The notes below the pieces were generated by a model, which was not told the origin of the DNA, ran no database searches, and was given only the letters and a program-made list of their open reading frames with translations. A program made the position numbers and the translations under genes. This document shows, piece by piece, positions 36,435 to 46,971 of a DNA stretch of 64,000 nucleotides. Location: contig NW_019775741.1 of NCBI RefSeq assembly GCF_001039355.2, positions 18,862 to 82,861 of the forward strand, in the 5' to 3' direction. Each line of letters opens with the position of its first letter. Positions within the stretch are counted from its first letter, which is position 1. This DNA is from Lingula anatina (Eukaryota; Brachiopoda; Lingulata; Lingulida; Lingulidae).

Positions 36435-36643
36435 TGGTTTCGCCTCTCCGCCCCTCTTTCTGTGCTGTTTCGCTTCAGTTCAGTAGCGGTGACACTTCTA
36501 TTGTCCAGTGTGTGTTGGGTTCGTCTCTCCGCCCCTCTTTCTGTGCTGTTTCGCTTCAGTTCAGTAGCGGTGACACTTTTATTGTCCAGTGTGCGTTGGG
36601 TTCGTCTCTCCGCCCCTCTTTCTGTGCTGTTTCGCTGGCTCGT
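36401..36643. repeat. 81-bp minisatellite, three copies, in frame
   Basis: Units start at 36401, 36482 and 36563, exactly 81 bp apart. Each begins with the element's right terminal repeat (AGTAGCGGTGACACTTC) and continues with CTCCGCCCCTCTTTCTGTGC. Because 81 is a multiple of three, an open frame of about 200 codons (36246-36866) runs through with a 27-residue repeat (SVAVTLLLSSV..RLSAPLS). The frame has no family resemblance and is judged fortuitous. Confidence 0.85.
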
Positions 36644-37420
36644 TTACTCTAATTTTCCTCCGTTTTTCTTCGATGAGAAATTGAACACTATATACTGCTC
36701 TACGTTAAAGACAAAGGCGAGGTCAGCGGATGGGACTAGAAACAAGGGAATTTCAGTGACCAATAAAACGTTGCTTTTGCTCATCAAGGGCATCTGGCCA
36801 CCCTTGACGTCAGTAAACGGACCCAGCCCCGTCCAGCAAAAAAGGAGACATCGGTCGCTACCTTGACCTCTATTGCGCTGACATACACATCTATCACAAT
36901 ATTTACATTTATTCCTTCACATAAATTATACAATAAATAAGTGGTATATCATTTACATTTTGAAAAACTCGTGTGCACTCATGTGGGTTACATTTTACAT
37001 AAAGAAGCAATAAAAGAGAAAACCTTAAGCTTAATGGTTTTAATGATTAGACCAAATTTAAGTTTATTTGACCTATAAGAAAAAAAAGAGTTAAATCAAT
37101 GTAGTTTTATAACGAGAAAAATGCTTCTAATATTCAGAACAATATTGATTTAAGTGGATCTCTATTATTTTACCATTTAACTGACATTTTCGAGGAAGAC
37201 CTCTTATTCTCCCCCCCCCCCAACCTACGATAATGACTGAAATTAATGCCTTATCAAGTAACTATGGGGTAAAAAAAATTGATCACGTCATTTTGTAAAG
37301 TGACCTTATCCATAATGCCAAGAAAACATCGGTCGTAAAGAGTTTTATGTAGGCGGTGATTCCAAATGAAAGAATTCTGCATCTTAAAGTGACTTTATTA
37401 AAGAGATTTTAAACTCTGTT

Positions 37421-38262
37421 TTCATAGGCTTCTGATCAAAAATAGTATATATGTATGTATGTATAGGTCATCAAACTAAAGCTCATTGTTTCAAGTTTCA
37501 CAGAAACGTACCATCGTAGTTCATTCTAGCACCAAAATGGCTGCAATAAAAAATGTGCACCTTGGGCTAGTTGGCCCCCTTGACTTAGAGCAGGTTGGAC
37601 CCTCATATAGATCACAATTCTTTGCACCCAACAGAGCTATAGACCATTGTAAAAGCAAAGTCAATGGTTTGTTAAATAATTACCAGTTTAAGACTGAATG
37701 TGTTAGTTTCTTTTAAAACGAAAATTCATTTTTCGTTTTCATTCATTAAAAACCTACTTCATACCATTATTAGCTTATTCTAAATTAAAACAAAACAAAT
37801 TTAATAAACATATATTTTGGTTCTTACGACACATACAACGAAACGTATAGAAAACTCAATATATCTGCCTCATTGAACTACTTATTCAGCAATGACTCTC
37901 AAAAATCAATTTTGTAACATGTGTATGTATGATGTATGATTGTGGTTGTGTTAGTGTAGAGAAGTGTGTTCGTGCCTTTTCGTTTGTGTCTTCGTTTCTA
38001 TATAAAATACGCCCCTCTTTGTTACGCGGCACATTCGTTTCTTGTTTCTGCCATGTTCACACACAGGTATGATAGACTTGATTGGTTTGCTTTTCATTTT
38101 CTTTGTGTTAAGATTTTGTATTTCTTTAAGTTATTTTGTTTGATAATTTCAGTGCTTATCATTTATTTTCATTCTTATTTAGTTTGGAAATTTAGTAAGT
38201 ATTTTTAGTTCATTAATTTTGTTCATTAAAATTTTTCTATTTTAGTTCATGTCGGGTCTGGC
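37421..38262. other. Unassigned sequence
   Basis: AT-rich DNA between block A and the transposon end at 38263. No recognisable exon: the open segments at 37486-37716 and 37966-38208 have no family features. Confidence 0.35.
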
Positions 38263-38363
38263 CACCCTGAGCTTCAGAGATAACTTGACACTAACCTCTT
38301 CACTATAGCCTATCTTCATCGTGTCAAGTTACCTCTGACGAAAATAGTTTGACCTAGTTTATA
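38263..38363 (-). mobile_element. Truncated end of the P-like element
   Basis: Starts CACCCTGAGCTTCAGAG and matches the reverse complement of about 8017-8117, including the inner part ATAGTTTGACCTAGTTTATA. It stops abruptly at the n at 38364. It is a second family member or a broken contig end. Confidence 0.85.
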
Positions 38364-39278
38364 NTTTTTTTTTTTTTTTGTCAAATTGTGAGTCATCTGG
38401 CATTATTTGAAAAATAATGCCGTTGTATACGTAGCTCAGTTCATGACGCTTATTTTAAAACCACTTTAGTTACTCTAACTCATTCCCAGTTGGCTCTACA
38501 AGGCTATACTGTATTTATAATAATATTTGAACAAGAATTGCCGTCTCTACATTCAATATAAAAAACAACCTCCTACAGTAAATACAGAAGTTCTAGTAGT
38601 ATAAGAATATTCAAATTACAGCAATTTATATCACGATTAAGTATTTATTGCATATTACATATGAAATAAATTTGCAAAGAAAATAAAGTGATCCGAGCTA
38701 TTATTCGTGATTACGCGTAAGCTCCTCACAGAAATCACCAGAGATACCCTAAAACGAGACTGTGTAACGTCATACAAGACAAGAAACCGTTCGGCCAGAA
38801 AGGGGATCTGACATCTTTTGACCCGGCTTTCCCGACCCTTGTACTGCAAATACTTCGAAATCTCAGTTGAATTTTAGCTATGTATTGGGATTTTGGGCTA
38901 CACTGTATCTTGTACGATTTGCGCTCATTCGTATTATTTGGTATATTCCATGCATAAATGAAACCCTTCATTGTGGATAGCATGCATTCGTGAATGAGCT
39001 CATATTGTCGCATTCCATAACTGTGACTCATTTTGCCTAATTTACTTGCGATACTTAGAAAAAGATGACAACGTGAACTTGAAAATTATTTCAATCCATT
39101 GATGAAAGCATTCGGTAAAATATTCGAAATCAAAACTTTGGATCAAAAAGCAAGTTTTGTTGAATAGTGTATGTTCCCACTTAATATCATGTCAAAGCAA
39201 ATAAATTATCTCTATGTGGTCAGACTACCAATTAACCGAGGCAGAGCATTGCAAAATAAAATGTCGTGTGGACTGTCC

Positions 39279-39806
39279 CTAAGTTCGTGTAATGGCTGTG
39301 TTTCTTGTAAACATCTCCCTTAACTGTGTTCTAAATTGAGAGCCACTGATTAGAAAAATCAGTAAATTGAGCGCATGATATAACAACTCGCCAACTCTAC
39401 CAACATAAAAAAGATACCCTACAAACACAGGTATTCCTTCACCAGGCACATATGTTATGAAAACCATACTTATAACAGATGCCGTACAAAGAATAAGAAA
39501 AAAGAGAGACGAAACCAATAGAGACACGGTGCTAATGATTTCCTTATTCTTTTTCTTATATCTCCCGCCAGATGTGAGTTCTTTTCGGGATTTTCTTTGA
39601 GCCCAGATAAAATGTATTATCTTGATATTCATCCCGATAATGGCGAGTAACATCATGATTCTTCCGATGATGCGTATTGCTGCTACAATTCCTAAGCGTC
39701 TCTGCCATACACGGTATTCCTCAACAGCTAACGCACAAGGGGCATCAGAGTACATTAAGCTTGTAAAGGCCACGGCTCCAGATGCTGCTGCCCCGGCATA
39801 AACCAT
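39279..39806 (-). pseudogene. Receptor T exon copy T1 (TM4-TM7), no own E exon
   Basis: 175-codon terminal exon encoding TM4 to TM7 of the receptor family, with 3' splice site TTTTCGCAG just before ATGGTTTATGCC. It differs from T2 (41748-42275) at two residues (GGRYKKK versus GRRYKKK, QLREMF versus QLKEMF). It lies downstream of T2 in the transcription direction with no E exon between, so it can be used only by skipping T2. Because it sits in an n-bounded, near-identical contig, it may be the other allele of T2 and not a real second exon. The reading frame is intact. Confidence 0.55.
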
Positions 39807-39898
39807 CTGCGAAAATGAAAGAAGTGACAGTTTCAGAGACTGGTTCGTGGCATAAGATTACGGTAGCTGATCAACGTCAGATGGTGTAAGTTACCGCA

Positions 39899-40816
39899 TT
39901 GTTACAACCCACTTTGAAAAAATTACGCAATTTGAAAAAAAATTCAAATCGCGTCAAAAATGGGACAAAGTCAACGCGATTTGAAAAGAAATTTCCGTTA
40001 AGAACATACATTCATAAATTATTTCATTTTGCTTGAGGTTATGAATTCAGTCGACATGCTTTTTATCAACTTATTTTCTTGAATGAATCTGTCGATTGCA
40101 AAAGGCAAGAAGAAATTTCGGAAAATGCAAAGGGAAAATGAAACTTGATAGGCCAAAATGAAGTGAAATTATTATAAATTGTTCCTTATTTTCAAGAATA
40201 TTATGGGGAAGACCCCCAGACTGCTTGTTTCTATGAGGAGTTCTATTGTTGTTGATTTTTTGACAATCACTTTCATTTTATTCCTGATGTCCCTGGTGTC
40301 TGACAGGCAAAAAGCTGTCTTGAGGAGGTCAAATTGACTTTGCCCCGCCATCCAAATCAATTGCTGGGCCTAACTAGACAGATGATTGTCCAAAGTATCC
40401 ATATCAATATATTAAATGACTCAAATTGGACACAGCCAGTGTGACCTCCATCTGTTTATGGCTGCTAATAATGCTCTTTAGGCCTTGTTGTTGATTCTAA
40501 AGGCCTACTAAAAGATGGCCTAGGCCTGGGCCCGGTTTATCAAAAAATCTAAGCAAAAAGTTTTTGCTTAGCTAAAAACTTTACTTGCTAATAAAAAGAT
40601 AAGTAACTAATATTTACAGTATTTATAGGCCTACAACTTCCCAGCAACCACATTTCTACCAAATAGGCCATTGTATATATATGCCTATAGAAAGTCAGGT
40701 GATTAGGCATAGGCAGATACTCATCTTAACATTTTTCTCAAATTTTTTCAAAGTGTGTTAAAATGTGCCTGTTTGACGCAATTTGAAATATTACATTTTT
40801 CTTTTAAATTGCGTTG
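39899..40816 (-). mobile_element. Truncated copy of the 1.06-kb TIR element
   Basis: Matches 42368 onward, including the 62-codon open frame (40172-40360), and is cut off at the n at 40817 before the right terminal repeat is reached. Confidence 0.75.
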
Positions 40817-41747
40817 NTCAATAGCGTTTTTTTTTTTTTTTGTCAAATTGTGAGTCATCTGGCATTATTTGAAAAATAATGCCGTTGTATACGTAGCTCA
40901 GTTCATGACGCTTATTTTAAAACCACTTTAGTTACTCTAACTCATTCCCAGTTGGCTCTACAAGGCTATACTGTATTTATAATAATATTTGAACAAGAAT
41001 TGCCATCTCTACATTCAATATAAAAAACAACCTCCTACAGTAAATACAGAAGTTCTAGTAGTATAAAAATATTCAAATTACAGCAATTTATATCACGATT
41101 AAGTATTTATTGCATATTACATATGAAATAAATTTGCAAAGAAAATAACGTGATCCGAGCTATTATTCGTGATTACGCGTAAGCTCCTCACAGAAATCAC
41201 CAGAGATACCCTAAAACGAGACTGTGTAACGTCATACAAGACAAGAAACCGTTCGGCCAGAAAGGGGATCTGACATCTTTTGACCTAGCTTTCCCGACCC
41301 TTGTACTGCAAATACTTCGAAATCTCAGTTGAATTTTAGCTATGTATTGGGATTTTGGGCTATCTTGTACGATTTGCGCTCATTCGTATTATTTGGTATA
41401 TTCCATGCATAAATGAAACCCTTCATTGTGGATAGCATGCACTGATAAGCTAAACTTCGTGAATGAGCTCATATTGTCGCATTCCATAACTGTGACTCAT
41501 TTTGCCTAATTTACTTGCGATACTTAGAAAAAGATGACAACGTGAACTTGAAAATTATTTCAATCCATTGATGAAAGCATTCGGTAAAATATTCGAAATC
41601 AAAACTTTGGATCAAAAAGCAAGTTTTGTTGAATAGTGTATGTTCCCACTTAATATCATGTCAAAGCAAATAAATTATCCCTATGTGGTCAGACTACCAA
41701 TTAACCGAGGCAGAGCATTGCAAAATAAAATGTCGTGTGGACTGTCC

Positions 41748-44700
41748 CTAAGTTCGTGTAATGGCTGTGTTTCTTGTAAACATCTCCTTTAACTGTGTTC
41801 TAAATTGCGAGCCACTGATTAGAAAAATCAGTAAATTGAGCGCATGATATAACAACTCGCCAACTCTACCAACATAAAAAAGATACCCTACAAACACAGG
41901 TATTCCTTCACCAGGCACATATGTTATGAAAACCATACTTATAACAGATGCCGTACAAAGAATAAGAAAAAAGAGAGACGAAACCAATAGAGACACGGTG
42001 CTAATGATTTCCTTATTCTTTTTCTTATATCTCCGGCCAGATGTGAGTTCTTTTCGGGATTTCCTTTGAGCCCAGATAAAATGTATTATCTTGATATTCA
42101 TCCCGATAATGGCGAGTAACATCATGATTCTTCCGATGATGCGTATTGCTGCTACAATTCCTAAGCGTCTCTGCCATACACGGTATTCCTCAACAGCTAA
42201 CGCACAAGGGGCATCAGAGTACATTAAGCTTGTAAAGGCCACGGCTCCAGATGCTGCTGCCCCGGCATAAACCATCTGCGAAAATGAAAGAAGTGACAGT
42301 TTCAGAGACTGGTTCGTGGCATAAGATTACGGTAGCTGATCAACGTCAGATGGTGTAAGTTACCGCATTGTTACAACCCACTTTGAAAAAATTACGCAAT
42401 TTGAAAAAAAATTCAAATCGCGTCAAAAATGGGACAAAGTCAACGCGATTTGAAAAGAAATTTCCGTTAAGAACATACATTCATAAATTATTTCATTTTG
42501 CTTGAGGTTATGAATTCAGTCGACATGCTTTTTATCAATTTATTTTCTTTTTCTTATTTTCTTGAATCTGTCGATTGCAAAAGGCAAGAAGAAATTTCGG
42601 AAAATGCAAAGGGAAAATGAAACTTGATAGGCCAAAATGAAGTGAAATTATTATAAATTGTTCCTTATTTTCAAGAATATTATGGGGAAGACCCCCAGAC
42701 TGCTTGTTTCTATGAGGAGTTCTATTGTTGTTGATTTTTTGACAATCGCTTTCATTTTATTCCTGATGTCCCTGGTGTCTGACAGGCAAAAAGCTGTCTT
42801 GAGGAGGTCAAATTGACTTTGCCCCGCCATCCAAATCAATTGCTGGGCCTAACTAGACAGATGATTGTCCAAAGTATCAATATCAATATATTAAATGACT
42901 CAAATTGGACACAGCCAGTGTGACCTCCATCTGTTTATGGCTGCTAATAATGCTCTTTAGGCCTTGTTGTTGATTCTAAAGGCCTACTAAAAGATGGCCT
43001 AGGCCTGGGCCCGGTTTATCAAAAGATCTAAGCAAAAAATTTTTGCTTAGCTAAAAACTTTACTTGCTTATAAAAAGATAAGTAACTAATATTTACAGTA
43101 TTTATAGGCCTACAACTTCCCAGCAACCACATTTCTACCAAATAGGCCATTGTATATATATATATATATATATATGCCTATAGAAAGTCAGGTGATTAGG
43201 CATAGGCAGATACTCATCTTAACATTTTTCTCAAATTTTTTCAAAGTGTGTTAAAATGTGCCTGTTTGACGCAATTTGAAATATTACATTTTTCTTTTAA
43301 ATTGATTTGAGTCTGTCCACGATTTTAACGCAATTTGAATTTTTTTTCAAATCGCGTTGACTTTGTCCCATTTTTGACGCGATTTGAAAATTTTTTTCAA
43401 ATTGCGTAATTTTTTCAAAGTGGGTTGCAACACTGCATATCATTGGCGGGCCTACGTGCATGGTGGGGCACGTATCATTAGCGTCGGCCCCTCCCCCATC
43501 CACCACCCCAAACGAGACAAAACAAAATTATTTTCCATCATAAAAAGGTAAAATGTTTTCTTCCTTTGACCCTAAAAATCCTGATCTACACCTGTTTGTA
43601 CATGTACCACAGGGAAAAAATAAGGGAGTATGGAAAAAGCTGACGCAGCTTTTAACAATGCAGATAATTGTAGTTGAACAGTGCTTTTTAAAAAAATATG
43701 TTATGACTGTCAAGTGAGATTTTTCTTGTTAATGAAAGATCAAATCAAAGCAAAATCTTCAATAGTATACGTCCTGTGCTTCGGGGTACATGTATACACA
43801 CACTACTGGACAATAAAAGTGTCACCCCCTGAATAAGAGTAATCAAAGTTATAATGCCTGCATGGTCTACTTATAATGTGACTAATGAGTATAAAACCGC
43901 TGTACCATGTAATTGTATTGTTGATCTTTTTGTGAAATTTGATGTTAATAGTTCAGGGAATACCCTTGATCTAGTTTTGTCAAAAAGACCTCAGCAAATC
44001 TGTGATTTAGCCGTCTGGCCTGACGGTTTTTGCTCGGACCATTATCCAGTAGTGTTCATGTTTGAAATGAATGTGAGTAGGGTGAATCAGAGGTGCGGTC
44101 AAGGTCAATTTTAGATTGGAAGCATGCAGATCTTCAAGGGCTGAGGAATGTCCTTTGTGAGAGGCTTGGTCATGGTTCTAATTTTAGGGCACATAATGCA
44201 AACAATGATGTTGAACATGTGTGGAATGAATGGCTGTTTGTGGTAAATGAGGGAATAGAATGCTTCAAGTAGGCCTTGGTGGATTACGGGAGAGCTAAAG
44301 CATTTGTCAAATAGGGTGAAGTCAGCGTTGCGTTATAAAGCTAGAAGGGAAAGTAACAACTTGGAATAAGTATAGATTTTTGAGAAATATGTTGAGGGAT
44401 AAGTCCTGTGCTAGTTACGAAACATATATCGAAGCACTAGTTAGGGAGTCAAGGTCCAATCCGAATCGCTTTTGGTCGTTTTATCACAACAAAGTAAATG
44501 CTGATAGGATACCGAAATCTATCAGTTACAATGGTGTGAAGGGAGTTGATTGCGGTGATAAAGCCAAATTGTTCAATGATTACTTTACTGTCGTCTTTTC
44601 TAATGATAATATAGTATTGCCAGATATTGACATTGTGGTCGAACCTTCGTTAGAATGTTTTAAATTTACGACCGAAGAGGTGTTAAATTGTTTTTCAGGT

Positions 44701-46880
44701 CCTGATGGAATTCTGCCAAAACTATTGAAGGAATGTGGCGCATAATTAAGTGACTCTTGTGCGTTCTTATTTAATTGTAGTATGTTGACTCGTGAGCTGT
44801 CTAATATTTGGAATATCACGCCTGTGAACGAAGAGGGTAACAAGGGTAAGGTAGAAAACTACAGGCCAGTATCTTTGTTATGTACTATTTCCAAGGTTAT
44901 AGAGAGGTTGATCGCACTAAGCTGACCGAACTAATCCTACCTAAACTTAATGATGGTCATCATGGTTTTCGTGCACAGCGTTCAACTAGCACCCAACTAG
45001 TACAAGCATTACATTCAATAGGGGACAATTTGGATAGAGGTGAGCAGATTGATGTCATTTATCTAGATTTTTAGTAAGGCGTTCGACGTCGTGTCTCATA
45101 AACTTTTGGTACATAAACTGCGTAGTTTTGGTATAAATGGTAGATTATTAAACTGGTTTAGCGGATATCTATTATTTTTGCATTATTTTAAAGTGATATC
45201 ATACTATTATTTGTAAGTTGTTTTATTACGCTCTTTTAAAAGTCTTGTATATAATCTTGTACTCAATAAATCATTCAAATAAATAAAATAATAAAGTAAT
45301 AAAATGATACCAGGAGCATATCATTCCACAGTCATTTATCTCCCCCAAAGTATTGGTTCAGTAGCGGTGACACTTCTATTGTCCAGTGTGTGTACAACTG
45401 AATCGCAAAGAACTGTTCTTTTCTTTACTCTAAAAAAATTGATGTCGTAAATACTTACCGATCTGAAGAGAGTTTTTCTGGTGCATATGAAACTGGATTT
45501 GAACGGGAAACAGACAAAAAGAAATCTGTCAAGTGTTATGATGAAGATAAGAGTTGCAGCCCAGTCTGAGGTGAAAATGTCTGCAACGGATAATGTGTTG
45601 CAAAGGGCACGTGTGATCTTAGTGAAATCTACTATCTTATTTGAATCGGCCACAATTCCTACCAATAATTCACTCAATGCTCTAAGAAAATGCGCTATTC
45701 CAAGGGTGCAACACAAGAAGGTCTTGGTTTCTGATCTTCCTTTTAGTTTTCTTTCACCGCGCACAACAACAACCACGAGGATAATGTTGCACAAAAAAGA
45801 CAACGGACAGAGAATATACACAATGTATATATATACTTTAATCACCGCCAAAAGGGCATTTATCGTCAGAGTGGAACCGCCGGACAACCAGATGAGACAT
45901 TCAATTGGATCACTTTTTACCACCATTTCAAGGATACGCGGTTTGGTTTTATCCACGTCCATTGCACACGCGCGCTTTGCCAGTTTCCGCGTGTTATTTA
46001 GAACTTCCACAGGAAGTACACTGGGTCGAAATGGACATGATAGACCTAAATCGCTAATTTTCCCGAGCTGCTCTGATATGTCTTGTCGAAGGCAAAGGTA
46101 CAACTTCTTACTGTTTTCGTTATTTTTCATTGTGCTTTCGGCCAGGCACTCTTCTTTGTTCATCTCGTACAGCACCGTGGCTGTGAAAACCTCCTCTGAC
46201 AACTCGACGATCCCACAATACTTAGAATATGTGCTGTTAGAGAACCAAGAGCCAGTCATTCGAAAATTTTCCGTCAGTCCTCTTGTAACCTTCGGTGAGC
46301 AATAGAAATATCTTTCTTTGAAAACAGTTTCCAAATCTGATGAAGAAGGATCATGATTAACATCAACGTCCTGGTTTTGTGGCGATGCTTTGATGCATAC
46401 ATGCGTGCTTGAAGTAGCGTTGGCTGTGAAGTTTTTACCTTGTGTAAAGTTACGGTTTCCCCATGCATTATCGGTTTCGTAGACGATTTGAGACATGTGC
46501 TCCAGGCCGTCTTCTATCAGACCGTCGACCATTTTCCTAAAGTCAACAAATGTACTTCTTTTTGCGCTGTTTGTCAGCTGACTGCAATTTTCTTGTTCAA
46601 CGCCCATTAAAACAAATCTCCCTCTCCTCATGTCCAACATACTGGTGTAATTAAAGACACACGATGAGTCCATCGTCTTCAAGGCGACTTCCACTGAGTT
46701 GATTGGCATTCCAAATGTTGAAGTTATCTGGTCATATAATTGCCTTGTAAAGTTTAATTGACATCCGGACAACACTTGAATTATACCCACTCGGCGGGAG
46801 ATAGGATTTTCACTAAATAAATTATTTATCTGAAAAAATGAGAGTTGCAAGATGCAAACAGGAAAAATGTAAAACAACAT
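41748..46880 (-). CDS. Class-A-like GPCR with large glycosylated ectodomain, gene 1 (E1+T2)
   Basis: Two exons: 46880-45459 (474 codons, donor AGATCG|GTAAGT) and 42275-41748 (175 aa plus stop, acceptor CGCAG|ATGG), joined in phase 0 to give 649 aa. The start MLFYIFPVCILQLSFFQ is a signal peptide. An ectodomain of about 320 residues follows, with eight or so N-x-S/T sites and about eleven cysteines. TM1 contains LSFLCNIILVVVVV (class A N1.50). TM3 ends TLDRFLFVCFP (DRY becomes DRF). The second exon carries TM4-7 and ends NLLIFLISGSQFR, similar to the NPxxY/helix-8 region of peptide receptors (LY.LSG..FR). TM2 has AHFLRAL, without the usual Asp, and TM6 lacks CWxP. No GPS cleavage motif is seen. 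Ligand unknown. The 3.2-kb intron holds two transposon insertions absent from gene 2. Confidence 0.8.
42368..43431 (-). mobile_element. 1.06-kb TIR transposon in the receptor gene 1 intron
   Basis: Terminal inverted repeats of about 90 bp: the left reads TTACAACCCACTTTGAAAAA, the right its complement ending GTGGGTTGCAAC. Both contain several TCAAATCGCGT / CAATTTGAA words. The flanks ACCGCA (42362-42367) and ACTGCA (43432-43437) are a probable 6-bp target duplication. Gene 2 carries the empty site: GTTACTGCATATCATTGG near 52838. Inside, minus strand 42839-42651 is open for 62 codons (DLLKTAFCLSDTRDIRNKM) and is preserved in the copy at 40172-40360. The superfamily is not recognised. Confidence 0.8.
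43795..45394 (+). mobile_element. 1.6-kb TIR element enclosing a broken non-LTR retrotransposon
   Basis: Ends are inverted repeats: left TACACACACTACTGGACAAT, right ATTGTCCAGTGTGTGTA, with the inner extension AAGTGTCACC. Between them lies a plus-strand non-LTR retrotransposon fragment. The short relative at 36192-36434 has the same two ends but no retrotransposon core. The element lies 65 bp downstream of the E1 splice donor, opposite to the receptor's direction. Flanking TA on both sides is compatible with a TA target duplication. Confidence 0.7.
43905..45170 (+). pseudogene. Non-LTR retrotransposon ORF2 fragment (endonuclease end plus reverse transcriptase)
   Basis: Broken reading frames in order encode the end of an AP-type endonuclease (GNTLDLVLSKRPQQICD, then SDHYPVVF), a linker (NPNRFWSFYHNKVNADRIPK), and reverse-transcriptase pieces (SGPDGILPKLLKECG, VENYRPVSLLCTISKVIERL, DGHHGFRAQRSTSTQLVQAL, and IDVIYLDF followed by KAFDVVSHKLL). 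Several stops and frameshifts interrupt it (for example near 44270, 44742 and 45072). The RT palm after the first catalytic Asp block and the whole 3' half are missing. The layout fits the CR1/Jockey-like group. It is inactive. Confidence 0.85.
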
Positions 46881-46964
46881 AGCTTTGGCTGGGAATTATA
46901 CGCCGAAGAAGTTACCAATGTACTGACAAAACGATGACAAATAGACAAACTGAACGAGCTTTGC

Positions 46965-46971
46965 CTTTATA
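46965..46971 (-). promoter_or_regulatory. TATA box of receptor gene 1
   Basis: TATAAAG on the minus strand, 85 bp before the ATG at 46880. The same word at the same spacing precedes E2 and E3, supporting both the promoter and the chosen start codon. Confidence 0.65.

Larger units (their letters stand above)
31510..37420. repeat. Segmental duplication block A (receptor upstream region without a receptor)
   Basis: Collinear with block B (about 46.9-51.4 kb) and block C (about 57.9-62.9 kb). Shared landmarks in the same order include GCTATTTGGCAATACTTTGA (31537/47481/58517), AATCTTAGTCATTTTTACCAC (32359 and equivalents), AGCTTTCGAGTTA, TTTCAGCCCAACCAT, CTTGGCGTCGT (33457), TTTGGTTTCGACTATTT (33608), CGTAGCTTAAAGAGCCAGC (34033/49323/60576) and ACTCATGTGGGTT (36976). 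In B and C a receptor E exon lies directly on the left. In A that position is occupied by unrelated sequence, so the gene was lost or replaced. Block A also carries about 1 kb not matched elsewhere (about 34.4-35.6 kb). Confidence 0.75.
38380..40816. repeat. About 2.4-kb segment nearly identical to 40839-43290
   Basis: Runs of hundreds of bases match, with scattered substitutions, a 15-bp indel near 38985/41440, a few-base indel near 38903/41362 and a different (TA)n length. It carries receptor exon T1 and the first part of the TIR element also found at 42368. Both ends are at single n bases (38364, 40817), each followed by poly-T. Confidence 0.9.

Noticed and set aside
36246-36866. 206-codon open frame
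   Set aside because: It is kept open by the 81-bp minisatellite and has no family resemblance, splice context or promoter.
45481-46305. Long plus-strand open frame of 274 codons opposite E1
   Set aside because: It is the antisense shadow of the E1 exon; the minus-strand reading has signal peptide, TM helices and conserved paralogues.
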